A stretch of DNA of 64,000 nucleotides from Paenibacillus taiwanensis DSM 18679 (GCF_000425125.1 NZ_AULE01000028.1:62001-126000), one strand, 5' to 3'; positions 1 to 8,893 are shown, counted from the first letter of the stretch. Notes: generated by a model from the letters alone, not told the origin. Made by a program: numbers and translations.

Positions 1-114
1 ATAATGAACAGTTGCAATCAAATCTAATGCAGACTGTACATCTGTGATCAGTAATTCGCTGCCGCTTACAACGGCAATTTCCACATTGTTTACTGTTACC
101 TTGTTAATGTTCAT
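1..114 (-). CDS. DUF4180 protein, N-terminal part (runs off window)
   Basis: Only the first 38 codons are inside the window; no stop is reached before position 1. The start reads MNINKVTVNNVEIAVV and continues with LLITDVQSALDLIATVHY, which I recognise as the opening of DUF4180 proteins, a small family of unknown function common in Firmicutes. Its ATG overlaps the stop codon of the upstream TetR-family regulator in an ATGA arrangement (positions 114-111), so the two are almost certainly co-transcribed and translationally coupled. The pairing of DUF4180 with a TetR regulator suggests a regulated or stress-related role, but that is inference. Confidence 0.75.
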   Translation of the reverse strand, partial: MNINKVTVNNVEIAVVSGSELLITDVQSALDLIATVHY

Positions 115-770
115 CCTAATCCTCCAGTTAGTCGTTTGACATAGTCCTCACAAATGTATCGATTATCTTCCCCGTTCATCGGTTGAATATTAGCTACTTT
201 AAAAAAGCTGAGCCCGACCACCATAGCGAGCATACCATAAGCAGCACTGCCCGAATCCTCCACCTTCATCGTGCCAAGCGTCTTCCCGTAGTCAAAAATC
301 TTCATAATTCCTTTCATGTCTTCCTTGTATCCGGCGGCCACAACCTCTTGTAAACGGGGGTCCAGCACAGCTTTTGAAAAGAAATGGAGGAAAAGCTTGG
401 CTTGAACCTCATGGGGGATATGCATCTTTTCAACACCGTCAAGATCGGATACATTGATTGCTCCTTGTGTATCCTCGCTATACGGTGGGAGGATGTTCTG
501 TAATGTAATTGCGAGCATCGTCGCTGGGGTCATAGAATGCTCAATTTGAGAATTGATTTTCAACCCATAATAGGCTAAAAACGACCTGAAAGCCTCGATA
601 ATCAAGTTGTCTTTATTTTTAAAATAATAAGTGACAACTCCCTTTGAGCAGTCTGCATACTCAGCAACTTTTTCCAGCGTCATACCATCAATACCATGAT
701 TACTAATGCACAGTAGTGTAGCATTAATGACATCGGCTCGCCGCATTGGCTCCATTCCCACTTTAGGCAT
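111..770 (-). CDS. TetR/AcrR family transcriptional regulator
   Basis: About 219 residues. The N-terminal TetR helix-turn-helix is clear: RRADVINATLLCISNHG, then TLEKVAEYADCSKGVVTYYF with the typical GVVTYYFKNKDNL end of the recognition region. The C-terminal ligand domain resembles BetI-like regulators but the ligand cannot be read. An ATG at 773 also exists, but the AAGGGAGG ribosome site lies only 4 nt from it and 7 nt from the ATG at 770, so the second ATG is preferred. The stop overlaps the start of the DUF4180 gene. The 225 bp upstream (774-998) carry the promoters of this gene and of the divergent gene at 999; I found no clear operator there. Confidence 0.85.
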   Translation of the reverse strand: MPKVGMEPMRRADVINATLLCISNHGIDGMTLEKVAEYADCSKGVVTYYFKNKDNLIIEAFRSFLAYYGLKINSQIEHSMTPATMLAITLQNILPPYSEDTQGAINVSDLDGVEKMHIPHEVQAKLFLHFFSKAVLDPRLQEVVAAGYKEDMKGIMKIFDYGKTLGTMKVEDSGSAAYGMLAMVVGLSFFKVANIQPMNGEDNRYICEDYVKRLTGGLG

Positions 771-998
771 CATATGGCCTCCCTTGTTTGAAATAGATGC
801 TTCGTTATTTTATACTGACCAGACGGAATAAATAAAACATACAATAAATGGAATCTTATGTCAAGCAGTTATTTATTAAATTTCTCTTTACTGACGTGTG
901 ACGAATAGAGTTTATTTTTCTGTTCATTCGAGTCTGCTGCGTATGCTGTATAATGAAAGCCATGTCCTAATGATGTAATTGATGAAGGGGAGAGAGTA

Positions 999-1697
999 GT
1001 GAAGCGAAATAGAATATTACTCACAAAGCCGAGCAAAAATTATAAAAGTTATGTTCATCTCATGATCACAGAAACTACAGATCAACACATTTTAAATATC
1101 GTCAAGGGGCGTTTAACATTACGTAAAAAAACTTCTAATGCAGTGTATAAACAATATCCACCTGATGTGGCAGTTCAGCAGCTCGAGCAGTTGTCCTTGG
1201 AATACAAAGCGAAAGGATATAACGAAGAGCCGGAATCGATTTTAGATGCTATTAAGATTCCTGAAATTCAAGTATTAGATAAAGCGAAGTGGCATTATGA
1301 TGGGGATTTTCCACTGGATCTAACAAAAGAAGCGGCGTATACTGCTACGGGGATGTTTATTACGTGGGTTATTAACAACAATTGGTTTACAGGGGAAATG
1401 GAGCAGCAGTTTCATGCTGAGATTGAGCAAGTCAAGAAGCGTCAGCTTACGGGTGCTGAATTTTATCGAAAATGTCTGGACGGTGTATTTTCAACCCAAG
1501 AACTTTCGGATGACATTATACCATTCGTAAATCAATATTTGGATATTCAAAATGATATATATACGGCTGAGGATTATGTCCAAACGCTGCAAGGAGACAA
1601 GCCTACCTTTTATCACATTGCAAATACGTGGGAAAATTATGACTTGATCGAACCTGTAATCGAGCGACGTTATCAACAATTCCAGGGCAAAATGTAA
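999..1697 (+). CDS. DUF7832-type protein of unknown function
   Basis: 232 residues, GTG start preceded by AAGGGGAGAG. The stretch KWHYDGDFPLDLTKEAAY followed by TGMFITWVINNNW matches the recurring pattern of the DUF7832 family (small soluble proteins, often near toxin-immunity or regulatory genes; function unknown). The first 75 residues are basic and end with a helix (PPDVAVQQLEQLSLEYKAKGY) that is reminiscent of the end of WGR domains, but this resemblance is weak. No signal peptide or membrane segment. It stands alone, divergent from the TetR gene and convergent with the oxidoreductase at 1794. Confidence 0.65.
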   Translation: MKRNRILLTKPSKNYKSYVHLMITETTDQHILNIVKGRLTLRKKTSNAVYKQYPPDVAVQQLEQLSLEYKAKGYNEEPESILDAIKIPEIQVLDKAKWHYDGDFPLDLTKEAAYTATGMFITWVINNNWFTGEMEQQFHAEIEQVKKRQLTGAEFYRKCLDGVFSTQELSDDIIPFVNQYLDIQNDIYTAEDYVQTLQGDKPTFYHIANTWENYDLIEPVIERRYQQFQGKM

Positions 1698-1716
1698 GCT
1701 CTGTCCATTGCAAGGG

Positions 1717-1740
1717 AGGGGCGCTCAGCATGCGCGCCCT
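1717..1740 (+). terminator. Weak hairpin after the DUF7832 gene
   Basis: AGGG-GCGC pairs with GCGC-(G)-CCCT around a 7-nt loop, 8 bp with one bulged base, 20 nt after the stop codon. There is no U-run directly after it, so it is a poor intrinsic terminator on its own. Confidence 0.35.
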
Positions 1741-1793
1741 ATTAACCTCAAATAAAAAAGGTTGTTGATTTCAAGGAGTAAGCTTCAGTTCCC

Positions 1794-2792
1794 TTATCTG
1801 ATTTTTACAATTATTTTCCCTTTAGCTCTGCCCGCTTCTGCATGCTCCATCGCCTTTTGCGCATCATGAAAAGAATAAACGCTGTCTATTACAGGTTTGA
1901 TGTTACCAGACTCAATGAAGTTGGTTAGTATACGTAATTGATCTCCGCTTGGCTTCATAAACAAATACGTATATTGAGCATGATGCTTTTTTTCAAGTGT
2001 AGTGAGTTTATGACTTACTGCTGATAACAGCAATGTTTTAAAAGTACCTAAACCATAGTCTTTCGCAAAGCGAGCATTTGGCATGCCAGAAATGGAAACT
2101 ATTTTTCCACCGTCTTTTATGACCTCAAATGATTTTTCGAGTATATTTCCCCCAAGTGTATCCAGAACCGCGTCAACATTGGCCAATCTTTTTTCAAATT
2201 GTTCGGTCTTGTAATTAATAATTTCATCTGCACCAAGAGATTTTACTAAATTCATACCGGCTTCACTGGCAGTTGTTGCAACAGTGGCACCCATTAACTT
2301 GGCCAATTGAATCGCGAAGGTACCGACACCACCCGCCCCAGCATGAATCAAAACCTTTTGTCCTTTTTGTAATTGCAGGATGTCATGCAAGGCTTGATAG
2401 GAGGTTAATCCAACAAGTGGAATGGAAGCAGCCTCCTCAAAACTTAAATTTTTAGGTTTTAAGGCGATATCATCCTCGTGGATGGAGATAAATTCCGCCA
2501 AAGTACCGATCTTGGTCTTACGTGGACGGCCATATATTGCATCACCAACTTTAAAACGAGTCACTTTTGCGCCTACCTTTAACACGATACCAGAAAAGTC
2601 ATTACCCAAAATAAGTGGCATATTATATTTAATTAACATTTTTACTTTGCCGTTACGTATTTTAAAATCAATAGGATTAATACTAGCTGCATGAATTTCT
2701 GCAAGTATCTCATATTCGCCAACTTCAGGGGTAGACATTTCCATCAAGCGTAGAGGGAAGTGTCCATACTTGGTAACGACCATCGCTTTCAT
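1794..2792 (-). CDS. NADP-dependent medium-chain (quinone-type) oxidoreductase
   Basis: 332 residues of the zinc-independent quinone reductase branch of the medium-chain dehydrogenase family. The N-terminal GroES-like domain (1-120) includes ILGNDFSGIVLKVG; the Rossmann nucleotide site is HAGAGGVGTFAIQLAK near residues 150-165, followed by ATVATTASEAG. The zinc-binding Cys/His set of alcohol dehydrogenases is absent, which fits an NADPH-dependent quinone or enone reductase. It starts 25 bp after the ArsR regulator stops on the same strand, so the two form an operon; the reductase is probably induced when the ArsR protein releases DNA. The true substrate is unknown. Confidence 0.85.
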   Translation of the reverse strand: MKAMVVTKYGHFPLRLMEMSTPEVGEYEILAEIHAASINPIDFKIRNGKVKMLIKYNMPLILGNDFSGIVLKVGAKVTRFKVGDAIYGRPRKTKIGTLAEFISIHEDDIALKPKNLSFEEAASIPLVGLTSYQALHDILQLQKGQKVLIHAGAGGVGTFAIQLAKLMGATVATTASEAGMNLVKSLGADEIINYKTEQFEKRLANVDAVLDTLGGNILEKSFEVIKDGGKIVSISGMPNARFAKDYGLGTFKTLLLSAVSHKLTTLEKKHHAQYTYLFMKPSGDQLRILTNFIESGNIKPVIDSVYSFHDAQKAMEHAEAGRAKGKIIVKIR

Positions 2793-2817
2793 GATTTTTC
2801 CTCCGAATTAATTCTGT

Positions 2818-3168
2818 TTATATTTCATTAGATCTATGATAATTCTGCATAAAAGTTTCAATATTTGACACAAGCGTTTTGAGTAAACCTAATTTTGTAC
2901 GTACATTGATATAATAAAAGTTTTTTGTTCCTTCTTTTCGCATTAAAATAACACCAGCATCCCGTAAAACCTTCAGATGATGTGACACCGCAGGGCGAGA
3001 AAGATGTGTTTTTGCGGTGATCTCTCCTACACGCAAGCCTGTTTGACAATCCGTCTCCATACAAACTAACAAAATAGACTGACGTGTTTCATCACCAATT
3101 GCTGATAGTACCTTTTTACAATTGATAAAATCTTTCTTGATCATATTTAGTTGGTCATGTTTATTCAT
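2818..3168 (-). CDS. ArsR-family winged-helix repressor
   Basis: About 116 residues. The HTH segment is AIGDETRQSILLVCME, then VGEITAKTHLSRPAVSHHLKVLRDAG and a beta-wing (MRKEGTKNFYYI), typical of ArsR/SmtB proteins. An extended frame begins at a TTG (3186), but that codon overlaps the GGAGG motif at 3184-3180, so the ATG at 3168, 11 nt downstream, is the likelier start. The usual ELCVCDL metal-binding motif is missing; instead there is CMETDCQTGLRVGEI, with two cysteines that could sense thiol-reactive compounds. First gene of an operon with the quinone-type oxidoreductase and probably its autoregulated repressor. Confidence 0.85.
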   Translation of the reverse strand: MNKHDQLNMIKKDFINCKKVLSAIGDETRQSILLVCMETDCQTGLRVGEITAKTHLSRPAVSHHLKVLRDAGVILMRKEGTKNFYYINVRTKLGLLKTLVSNIETFMQNYHRSNEI

Positions 3169-3191
3169 CCAATTGAATACCTCCAATAGTC

Positions 3192-3208
3192 AGTTGAATA
3201 GTTTAACT
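3192..3208. promoter_or_regulatory. Candidate ArsR operator
   Basis: Imperfect palindrome AGTTGAA-TAG-TTTAACT (7-bp arms, one mismatch, 3-bp centre) 24 bp upstream of the ArsR start codon. Position and symmetry suit an autoregulatory ArsR site. Inference only. Confidence 0.4.
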
Positions 3209-3319
3209 TGACGAACCATTAGTGCTGACTACGACAATATACTATTGTTGTATGTGGTGCAATATTGGGAAAGAAAATCGAGACGAAGCATTTTGTAGCA
3301 GCGAAACCAGATCCGTAGT

Positions 3320-4075
3320 CTAACGTAAAAGCATCGAATCTTTAACCCGATACCAATACGTATAAATTTCCGTATAACCGAGCTTTGAATATAGTCGAAG
3401 CGCGGGCTCATTTTGGGTAACTACTGCTAGATAGCTGTATGCCGCGCCATTTTCTCGGCCCCATTTGAGTAAATTTAATATCATTTGTTCACCGAAACCT
3501 CGATTTCTAAAATGAGCATCCGTCACGATATCATATAATCCGATATATGATCGTTCGATAACTCCAAGTCCGCAAGCAACGACCTGATCTTCGAAATAAA
3601 GGGTTATAAATCCTGTTTTCGTTTGAATATTGGACAGTAGCCGCTTCATAATGTCTTTTTGTTTAGCTGCAACACGATTTAACTTGCAATAATTGTTGAT
3701 CCATTCAGTGTCTAGTTGTTCTTCTATGGTGACGGAATGTAGTAGGGGTTCGTTTAGTTGGTTTAGCGCCAAGGTCTGTACACTTGTGGGATCAAGGATG
3801 GAGTAGCCCTTGTTCTGTAACACGTCATCTAAATTTGGGGGTTGTACATAGGGGGTAATCTTAAAGGTTGTCTGTAATTGATGAGCGGAATAGATGCTTT
3901 CACATTGTGCGATTTTAGTATTCAGATCAAGGGTAGAATTATAAAGTGGCTGAATCGAGTTGGCCCGTTTGGTGTAGCCTTCAGCAAAGCGTAATACCCA
4001 TCCATCATAAAGCAGCGTGGAGAGCGCGGGCCAGTTGTTCAAGGACAATTCTTCAATCGATTTCATATCCATCAT
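3320..4075 (-). CDS. GNAT family N-acetyltransferase
   Basis: 251 residues. The C-terminal half (about 150-245) is a GNAT fold: the acetyl-CoA loop is VTDAHFRNRGFGEQMI (the R/QxxGxG/A motif), followed by LNLLKWGRENGA and the motif B region QNEPALRLYSKLGYTEIY. The N-terminal half resembles the extended arm of FR47-type acetyltransferases. The acceptor substrate is unknown. It begins at or near MMDMKSIEEL; the MDM-start a few codons in is equally possible. No operon partner: the gene upstream is 345 bp away. Confidence 0.85.
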   Translation of the reverse strand: MMDMKSIEELSLNNWPALSTLLYDGWVLRFAEGYTKRANSIQPLYNSTLDLNTKIAQCESIYSAHQLQTTFKITPYVQPPNLDDVLQNKGYSILDPTSVQTLALNQLNEPLLHSVTIEEQLDTEWINNYCKLNRVAAKQKDIMKRLLSNIQTKTGFITLYFEDQVVACGLGVIERSYIGLYDIVTDAHFRNRGFGEQMILNLLKWGRENGAAYSYLAVVTQNEPALRLYSKLGYTEIYTYWYRVKDSMLLR

Positions 4076-4420
4076 TAGTATTTATCCTCCCAATTACATT
4101 ATGCATAATAATACAATTTTAATAATTAATATTCAATATAAATGTAACGCCAAGTTAGTTTGCTATAAAACTGAAAGATCTATAAGACAAGTAAATCAGC
4201 TAGGCTAAGGTACGACACCAGCTGATTATGGGCAAAATGATAAGAGATAAGTTCTGACGAGGGGAATCGAATTTTTTATGTTGTTTCTATTTTTAGGATT
4301 AACAGACAGCATAAATGGTTTTTCAAGCCGTGATAATCCATTCATGCTGTCTGAGCGGTCATCATTGAATTACTTGGGGCATTTTTGAGAAAAGGATGTA
4401 GGAGTTGGCTGGTCTTTCCG
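4076..4420. other. Intergenic region with a long inverted repeat
   Basis: 345 bp without a credible gene. AT-rich at the acetyltransferase side, where that gene's promoter must lie. The only strong structure is the 16-bp-arm inverted repeat at 4303-4353. Confidence 0.6.
4303..4353 (-). repeat. Long inverted repeat, possible terminator of the TetR gene
   Basis: Arms of 16 nt (4303-4318 CAGACAGCATAAATGG and 4338-4353) separated by 19 nt, with one mismatch that becomes a G-U pair in a minus-strand transcript. It lies 68 bp past the stop of the minus-strand TetR gene, but the following sequence is not U-rich, so termination is uncertain. Confidence 0.5.
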
Positions 4421-5074
4421 TTAACTATTGCTGTGAAAGAACGTATGAATTAAATTCGATAGTGTTCTATCATACAAGGCTTTGGCAGCTTCTTCGTTAG
4501 GGATATGTCCCCCTAAATAAAGATGGATGCTTCCATGCAGTGATGCCCAAACCAAATTCACAACAAGGACCGGGTCTTGCTCGGTAATAAATCCTTGGTT
4601 AATAGCTTTTGTAATGATGGTTATCACTTGTTGTAAGGCCGTAATAGTAGCCTGTAGACTTTCCTCTGTTGGCTTGAATTCACTAAAAGCCCCACCAAAC
4701 ATCACCATATAGTAGCTGGTGTAATTCTGTGAGAACTTCCAATAAGCTTGCCCAATATCCCAAAGAAACAGGTCAAGCTTGGTTTGTTCTGGGACCGCTT
4801 GAAAGGCATCAGCTAACAATTTGCAGCCCTCCAGGAAAAGTTGTTTGGCCAGTCCATCCTTGTTTCCAAACAAGTTATAAATAATTTTTGTAGAGCATTC
4901 CATTTTCTCAGCAACCCGGCGAATGGTTACGGCTTCGGGACCGTATTCCTGCATAATCGAGGCTGCAACTTCTATAATGCTTAGTTTTAATATTTCGTTA
5001 TGCTGAAGTTTGGCTTTGGGATAGGTAGTAGTTGTATGAGTATCTATAGACAAATTTTTGGATGAATTGTGCAT
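4421..5074 (-). CDS. TetR/AcrR family regulator, WHG-type C-terminal domain
   Basis: 217 residues with a non-conserved 24-residue N-terminal tail. The HTH is EILKLSIIEVAASIMQEYG, then TIRRVAEKMECSTKIIYNLFGNKDGL. The C-terminal half (about 90-190) has the pattern of the WHG/TetR_C_13 domain, with FLWDIGQAYWKFSQNYTSYY. It is divergent from a short-chain dehydrogenase whose promoter lies in the shared 238-bp region, so the dehydrogenase is its likely target. A perfect 10-bp palindrome GCTAGCTAGC at 5105-5114, about 30 bp upstream of this gene, may be part of an operator. Confidence 0.85.
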   Translation of the reverse strand: MHNSSKNLSIDTHTTTTYPKAKLQHNEILKLSIIEVAASIMQEYGPEAVTIRRVAEKMECSTKIIYNLFGNKDGLAKQLFLEGCKLLADAFQAVPEQTKLDLFLWDIGQAYWKFSQNYTSYYMVMFGGAFSEFKPTEESLQATITALQQVITIITKAINQGFITEQDPVLVVNLVWASLHGSIHLYLGGHIPNEEAAKALYDRTLSNLIHTFFHSNS

Positions 5075-5229
5075 GTAATTTTCACACCCTTAGAACTTTA
5101 ATTTGCTAGCTAGCTTGCATTTCAATAACTTATTTTACTGTTTTCAATGGCAAAATGCCAATTTGCAAGTAGTTTTCACTTGTATGTACTCTAAGGACCA
5201 CCGTTTGCTAGAGTTCCCAAGCGCTCTAA

Positions 5230-5258
5230 TTGACATCGTTGTGATATTCGGATACACT
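5230..5258 (+). promoter_or_regulatory. Sigma-A promoter of the short-chain dehydrogenase
   Basis: TTGACA (5230-5235), 17-bp spacer, TACACT (5253-5258), 54 bp upstream of the ATG at 5313. A short inverted repeat TAGAG...CTCTA (5209-5228) sits just upstream of the -35 and could belong to the TetR operator. Confidence 0.6.
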
Positions 5259-5312
5259 GATTCAAAAGGAAACACTGTTTCCGTAATGCGATTAAGGAGG
5301 AGAGAAAATAGG

Positions 5313-6098
5313 ATGATACCGATCCAAAATAAATGGACGCTCATTACAGGTGCTTCTTCAGGAATAGGTGAAGCGTTCGCGCATGAATTTGCAGCAAAAG
5401 GAAGCCATTTGATATTAGTTGCTCGCTCGGAGGCCAAATTAAATGCTTTAGCAGAAAAATTAAAACAAGAACATCGCATACAAACGCATGTTATTGTTTC
5501 TGATTTATCTCAACAGGGCTCCCCGAATAGGCTCTATCAACAATGTGTAGAACGTGGTCTGAGCGTTGATATCCTAATCAATAATGCAGGCTTCGCTACT
5601 CATGGATTTTTTGAACAATTGTCTGGCACAAGACAGCATGAGGAAGTGATGCTTAATGTATTGGCGGTTGTAGATATTACTCATTTATTTTTACCCGATA
5701 TGTTGCAAAGGAAAAGCGGAGTAGTCATTAATGTTGCTTCAACAGCAGGATTTCAACCTCTTCCTAATATGGCCATTTATGGCGCCACTAAAGCTTTCGT
5801 ATTATCATTTACAGAGGCTCTATGGGAGGAAAATCGAAAACGAGGGGTACAATTTCTTGCATTATGCCCTGGTGCAACGGAAACGGAATTTTTTAATGTT
5901 GTAGGGGCAGATGAAGCTTCTGTTGGGAAAAGGGATACTCCAGAAAATGTGGTCCAAGTCGCACTACGCTCCCTCCAAGCTAAAAAAGTATATGCGATCC
6001 CAGGGTTTAATAACTACATATCAGCTCAAATGGCGAGGTTCTTCACTCGAAAACAAATGCTTTATATTGTTGGAAGAATGCTGCGTAAACGTCATTAA
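5313..6098 (+). CDS. Short-chain dehydrogenase/reductase (SDR)
   Basis: 261 residues from ATG 5313; the open frame extends 70 codons upstream but AAGGAGG at 5294-5300 and the sigma-A promoter at 5230-5258 exclude the longer form. Classical SDR motifs: the cofactor loop TGASSGIG (residues 12-19), NNAG in strand 4, a catalytic serine in NVASTAGF and the YGATK active-site Tyr-Lys pair. The cofactor region LILVARSEAKL has an arginine after the second strand, favouring NADP(H). The sequence resembles the DltE/YqjQ branch of SDRs. Substrate unknown. Probably controlled by the divergent TetR regulator. Confidence 0.85.
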   Translation: MIPIQNKWTLITGASSGIGEAFAHEFAAKGSHLILVARSEAKLNALAEKLKQEHRIQTHVIVSDLSQQGSPNRLYQQCVERGLSVDILINNAGFATHGFFEQLSGTRQHEEVMLNVLAVVDITHLFLPDMLQRKSGVVINVASTAGFQPLPNMAIYGATKAFVLSFTEALWEENRKRGVQFLALCPGATETEFFNVVGADEASVGKRDTPENVVQVALRSLQAKKVYAIPGFNNYISAQMARFFTRKQMLYIVGRMLRKRH

Positions 6099-6204
6099 TA
6101 GATAAAGTTATTACTAATATAACTCTCGAATGATTTGTGTTTGCCAATTGAGTAGAGATCATTTATGATCTGTTGCTTCGGGAAAGAAATTCTTATTTTC
6201 AGCT

Positions 6205-6244
6205 CACCAGCGCGCACTGCTTGAGTGCCGGTACGCGCTGGGTG
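6205..6244. terminator. Bidirectional hairpin between SDR and response regulator
   Basis: Nested stem: CACCAGCGC / GCGCTGGGTG outside and GCACT-GCTTG-AGTGC inside, in the gap between convergent genes; plus-strand sequence after it is U-rich (CTTAAACTTTATAATTTATTT). Confidence 0.6.
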
Positions 6245-6318
6245 CTTAAACTTTATAATTTATTTCTTGATAAAGGATAATTTAAGAGACAGGCTCAACT
6301 TTAAGGTTATGCTTACTC

Positions 6319-7104
6319 TCATTCTTGTTTCCGGTATATTTCCTGATACTGGCTCGGCGTGCTATGGGCATACTTTTTGAAAATGCTAATAAAGTACTTG
6401 TAGTCACTAAAGCCGATATCTTGTGCAATCGTATAAACTTTGCTATCTCCCGCCTTTAATAAATCGATCGCTTTTTGAATGCGGTAGCGGTTAACAAACT
6501 CATTAAACGTATAACTCGTTTCAATCTTGAATTTCTGATTTAAATAATAGGCGCTTAAGTCAAGCTGCTCTACCAGATCATGAATGCTGATCTTCTTAGC
6601 GTAGTGCTCCTGCACATAGGCGATCATTTTGGCTACATACTTTGATGTTTTCGTTTCTTTTTCTAAAAATCGACTGTTTATAATTTCTTCGCTTTCTTGC
6701 TTGAAGCTGGAGATTACTTCATATTTACGAATTAAATCTACTTTTGCTTTGGCAGATTCCAGTGCCCGAATCAGTTGATCATCCTCTAACGGCTTAACGA
6801 GAAACTCGGTTACTCCTAGCTGGATAGCTTGTTTGGCGAGATGAAATTCATTATAGCCCGAAATAATGATGCTGCTAAACGTGTGCTGCTGGAGCCCTTC
6901 TCTTATCATCGAAATTCCATCTTTTATTGGCATGTTAATGTCGGATATGACAATATCGGGTCGGAGTTCACAAATCTTCTCATAGCCCTCTTGTCCGTTC
7001 AGAGCTTCTTCAATGACGATACAATCATATTTCAGCCAATCGATACTAAACCTGATCCCTCTTCGAATCATATCTTCATCTTCTACTAATAGAACTTTAA
7101 ACAT
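6319..7104 (-). CDS. YesN-type response regulator (receiver + AraC HTH)
   Basis: About 261 residues. The receiver domain (1-120) has the acidic cluster VEDED, the phosphoacceptor Asp55 in PDIVISDINMP and the conserved Lys in FLVKPLED. After a linker, residues 160-261 form an AraC-type DNA-binding domain: ISIHDLVEQLDLSAYYLNQKF and IAQDIGFSDYKYFISIFKKY. The frame opens with three clustered methionines; MFKVLLVEDE at 7104 is best placed behind the GGGGTG motif that lies inside the end of the kinase gene. The start overlaps the histidine kinase stop, so translation is coupled. Proteins of this kind usually activate a neighbouring ABC importer; direct repeats upstream of the substrate-binding gene (12833-12861) are the likely target. 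Confidence 0.9.
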   Translation of the reverse strand: MFKVLLVEDEDMIRRGIRFSIDWLKYDCIVIEEALNGQEGYEKICELRPDIVISDINMPIKDGISMIREGLQQHTFSSIIISGYNEFHLAKQAIQLGVTEFLVKPLEDDQLIRALESAKAKVDLIRKYEVISSFKQESEEIINSRFLEKETKTSKYVAKMIAYVQEHYAKKISIHDLVEQLDLSAYYLNQKFKIETSYTFNEFVNRYRIQKAIDLLKAGDSKVYTIAQDIGFSDYKYFISIFKKYAHSTPSQYQEIYRKQE

Positions 7105-8797
7105 CATTTTCACCCCATTCGTAAGGAATTGTAAGTGTTACACAGGTGCCTTTTCCTTCGGTGCTGTCGATGTGAATGCCGGATTGCTCGCCATATAACA
7201 GCACTAAACGGCGATGAACATTGTATAGCCCGATGTGCTTTGTCGTATTGCTAGCGCTTTGTAAGGTCTCGTTTACTCGCTGCAATGTTTCTTCATTCAT
7301 CCCGTGACCGTTATCATGCACTTCCAGTATTAGTTTGCCTGCTGAAGTATAAATTCGAATGTCAATCAACACCTTGCTTTGATGCTGATAGCCATACTTG
7401 ATAGCGTTTTCAATGATCGGTTGCAGGAGCAGCTTAGGAACGTATACCACTTTCGTTTCCTCTGCAACGGATATTTGATATTCCAGTCGTTCATTAAAAC
7501 GAATGTGCTGTAGTTTAAGGTAATCTTGCACGTAATTCATATCATCTTGTAATTGAACGCTGCGATCGTGTCCAATACTGTATCGGAGCAATCGGGACAA
7601 GATCATAACTATATCTTGGGCTTGATTGGCATCTATTTTAATGGCATATCTAAGCGTTTCTAACACATTAAACATAAAATGTGGATGGAATTGAGATTGC
7701 AGCTGCTTCACCTCAATAATAGTGCTGAGCTCTGACAGTTCTTTGTTTTTTTCCATCAGCTCTTTTAGGCGGTCCAGCATTACGTTGTATTCATCCCCGA
7801 GAATTTCGAATTCATCATTGGTCTGAATGTCCACATAGCCGTTAAAATTTCCTTCGCGCAGTTGGGCGAGCGCATGAATTAATTTATCGATTGATTCAGA
7901 GTTACGGGCAGACATTTTATGAGACATAATCTGAATCATAATCCATAACAATACGCTTGCAGCAAGGACAAATACTGTCACCGTATAATAAGTATACTGT
8001 TCGGATTTATAGGAGTTAAGCGTAACGACTTGAATTGGCGTATCAGGTATCCGTTTCGTATACATATAATACGTGCCATTATTTAATAATACATGCCCTT
8101 GATTATCAAACGTAGGGCTGAACTTATTCAGCACCCCTTTGGTTGCATTGCTCGTAGTGGCAATAATTGTATTGTGCTGGTCCGTAATCATTGCAATTTC
8201 GTTATTTTGTTCAAAAATAATTTTTTGAATGTCCGATTCATACAGTTGATAAATGATGTAACCAACCGTCTGACCGTCCTTGACAATCGCTTTGCCAAAT
8301 GTATAGCTTGTATCGCGATCATGGGAATAACGGAAGCTGTTCATTTCACTCAACGTTTCTTGTGGCCGCTGATGAATCCGGTTAATTAGATTACTGAAGG
8401 CAAAGTTGGACGACAACACTTCTGGGGGAGCCGAACTGGCCAGAAAGATGCCCCCTGCACTGACAAGATGAAATATGCTCTTCACCTTCTGGTGGTTATT
8501 GAAATCGTAAAACTCAGAGTACACTTTGTCACTGCCCAAGTGTGAGCTTACATAGTTGGTTACAGCAGGGGAGACGGCCATCCTGTTAATTTCGTTGTAG
8601 TATTGCTGATACACTTCTGTCATAGACTGACTGATGGATTGTGCCGCCTCGGTTGTTTTTTGAGTTAAGTTCATCCTGCCATTAATGATTGTAAATACTA
8701 GAAATAATACCATTAACACAGCAAACGGGATAATGGTATACATTCGAAATAAATGACGGGTTGATTCCTTGAAGTTGCGATACTTTTTATGTTTCAT
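7097..8797 (-). CDS. YesM/LytS-type sensor histidine kinase
   Basis: 566 residues. TM1 at about 22-42 and TM2 near 285-305 enclose an extracellular sensor of about 240 residues, followed by HAMP (about 310-360), the His_kinase domain with QSQFHPHFMFNVLETL (phosphorylated His in FHPHFMFN) and an HATPase domain with PIIENAIKYG and DNGHGM. The ribosome site is a run of seven G. The gene follows the ABC permease by 153 bp, separated by a hairpin (8894-8928), and overlaps the response regulator. Together they form a classic carbohydrate-type two-component pair placed beside an importer; here the importer is of the ferric/AfuABC class, so the sensed ligand could be a phosphorylated sugar or an iron chelate. 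Confidence 0.9.
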   Translation of the reverse strand: MKHKKYRNFKESTRHLFRMYTIIPFAVLMVLFLVFTIINGRMNLTQKTTEAAQSISQSMTEVYQQYYNEINRMAVSPAVTNYVSSHLGSDKVYSEFYDFNNHQKVKSIFHLVSAGGIFLASSAPPEVLSSNFAFSNLINRIHQRPQETLSEMNSFRYSHDRDTSYTFGKAIVKDGQTVGYIIYQLYESDIQKIIFEQNNEIAMITDQHNTIIATTSNATKGVLNKFSPTFDNQGHVLLNNGTYYMYTKRIPDTPIQVVTLNSYKSEQYTYYTVTVFVLAASVLLWIMIQIMSHKMSARNSESIDKLIHALAQLREGNFNGYVDIQTNDEFEILGDEYNVMLDRLKELMEKNKELSELSTIIEVKQLQSQFHPHFMFNVLETLRYAIKIDANQAQDIVMILSRLLRYSIGHDRSVQLQDDMNYVQDYLKLQHIRFNERLEYQISVAEETKVVYVPKLLLQPIIENAIKYGYQHQSKVLIDIRIYTSAGKLILEVHDNGHGMNEETLQRVNETLQSASNTTKHIGLYNVHRRLVLLYGEQSGIHIDSTEGKGTCVTLTIPYEWGENDV

Positions 8798-8893
8798 TTT
8801 GCCCCCCCATCAACACTAACACCTTTGTTTTATTATACCTTACGGCTAGAAAAGGCTGAACAAGATCACTCATCCGCAGGCCATCCAAATACA

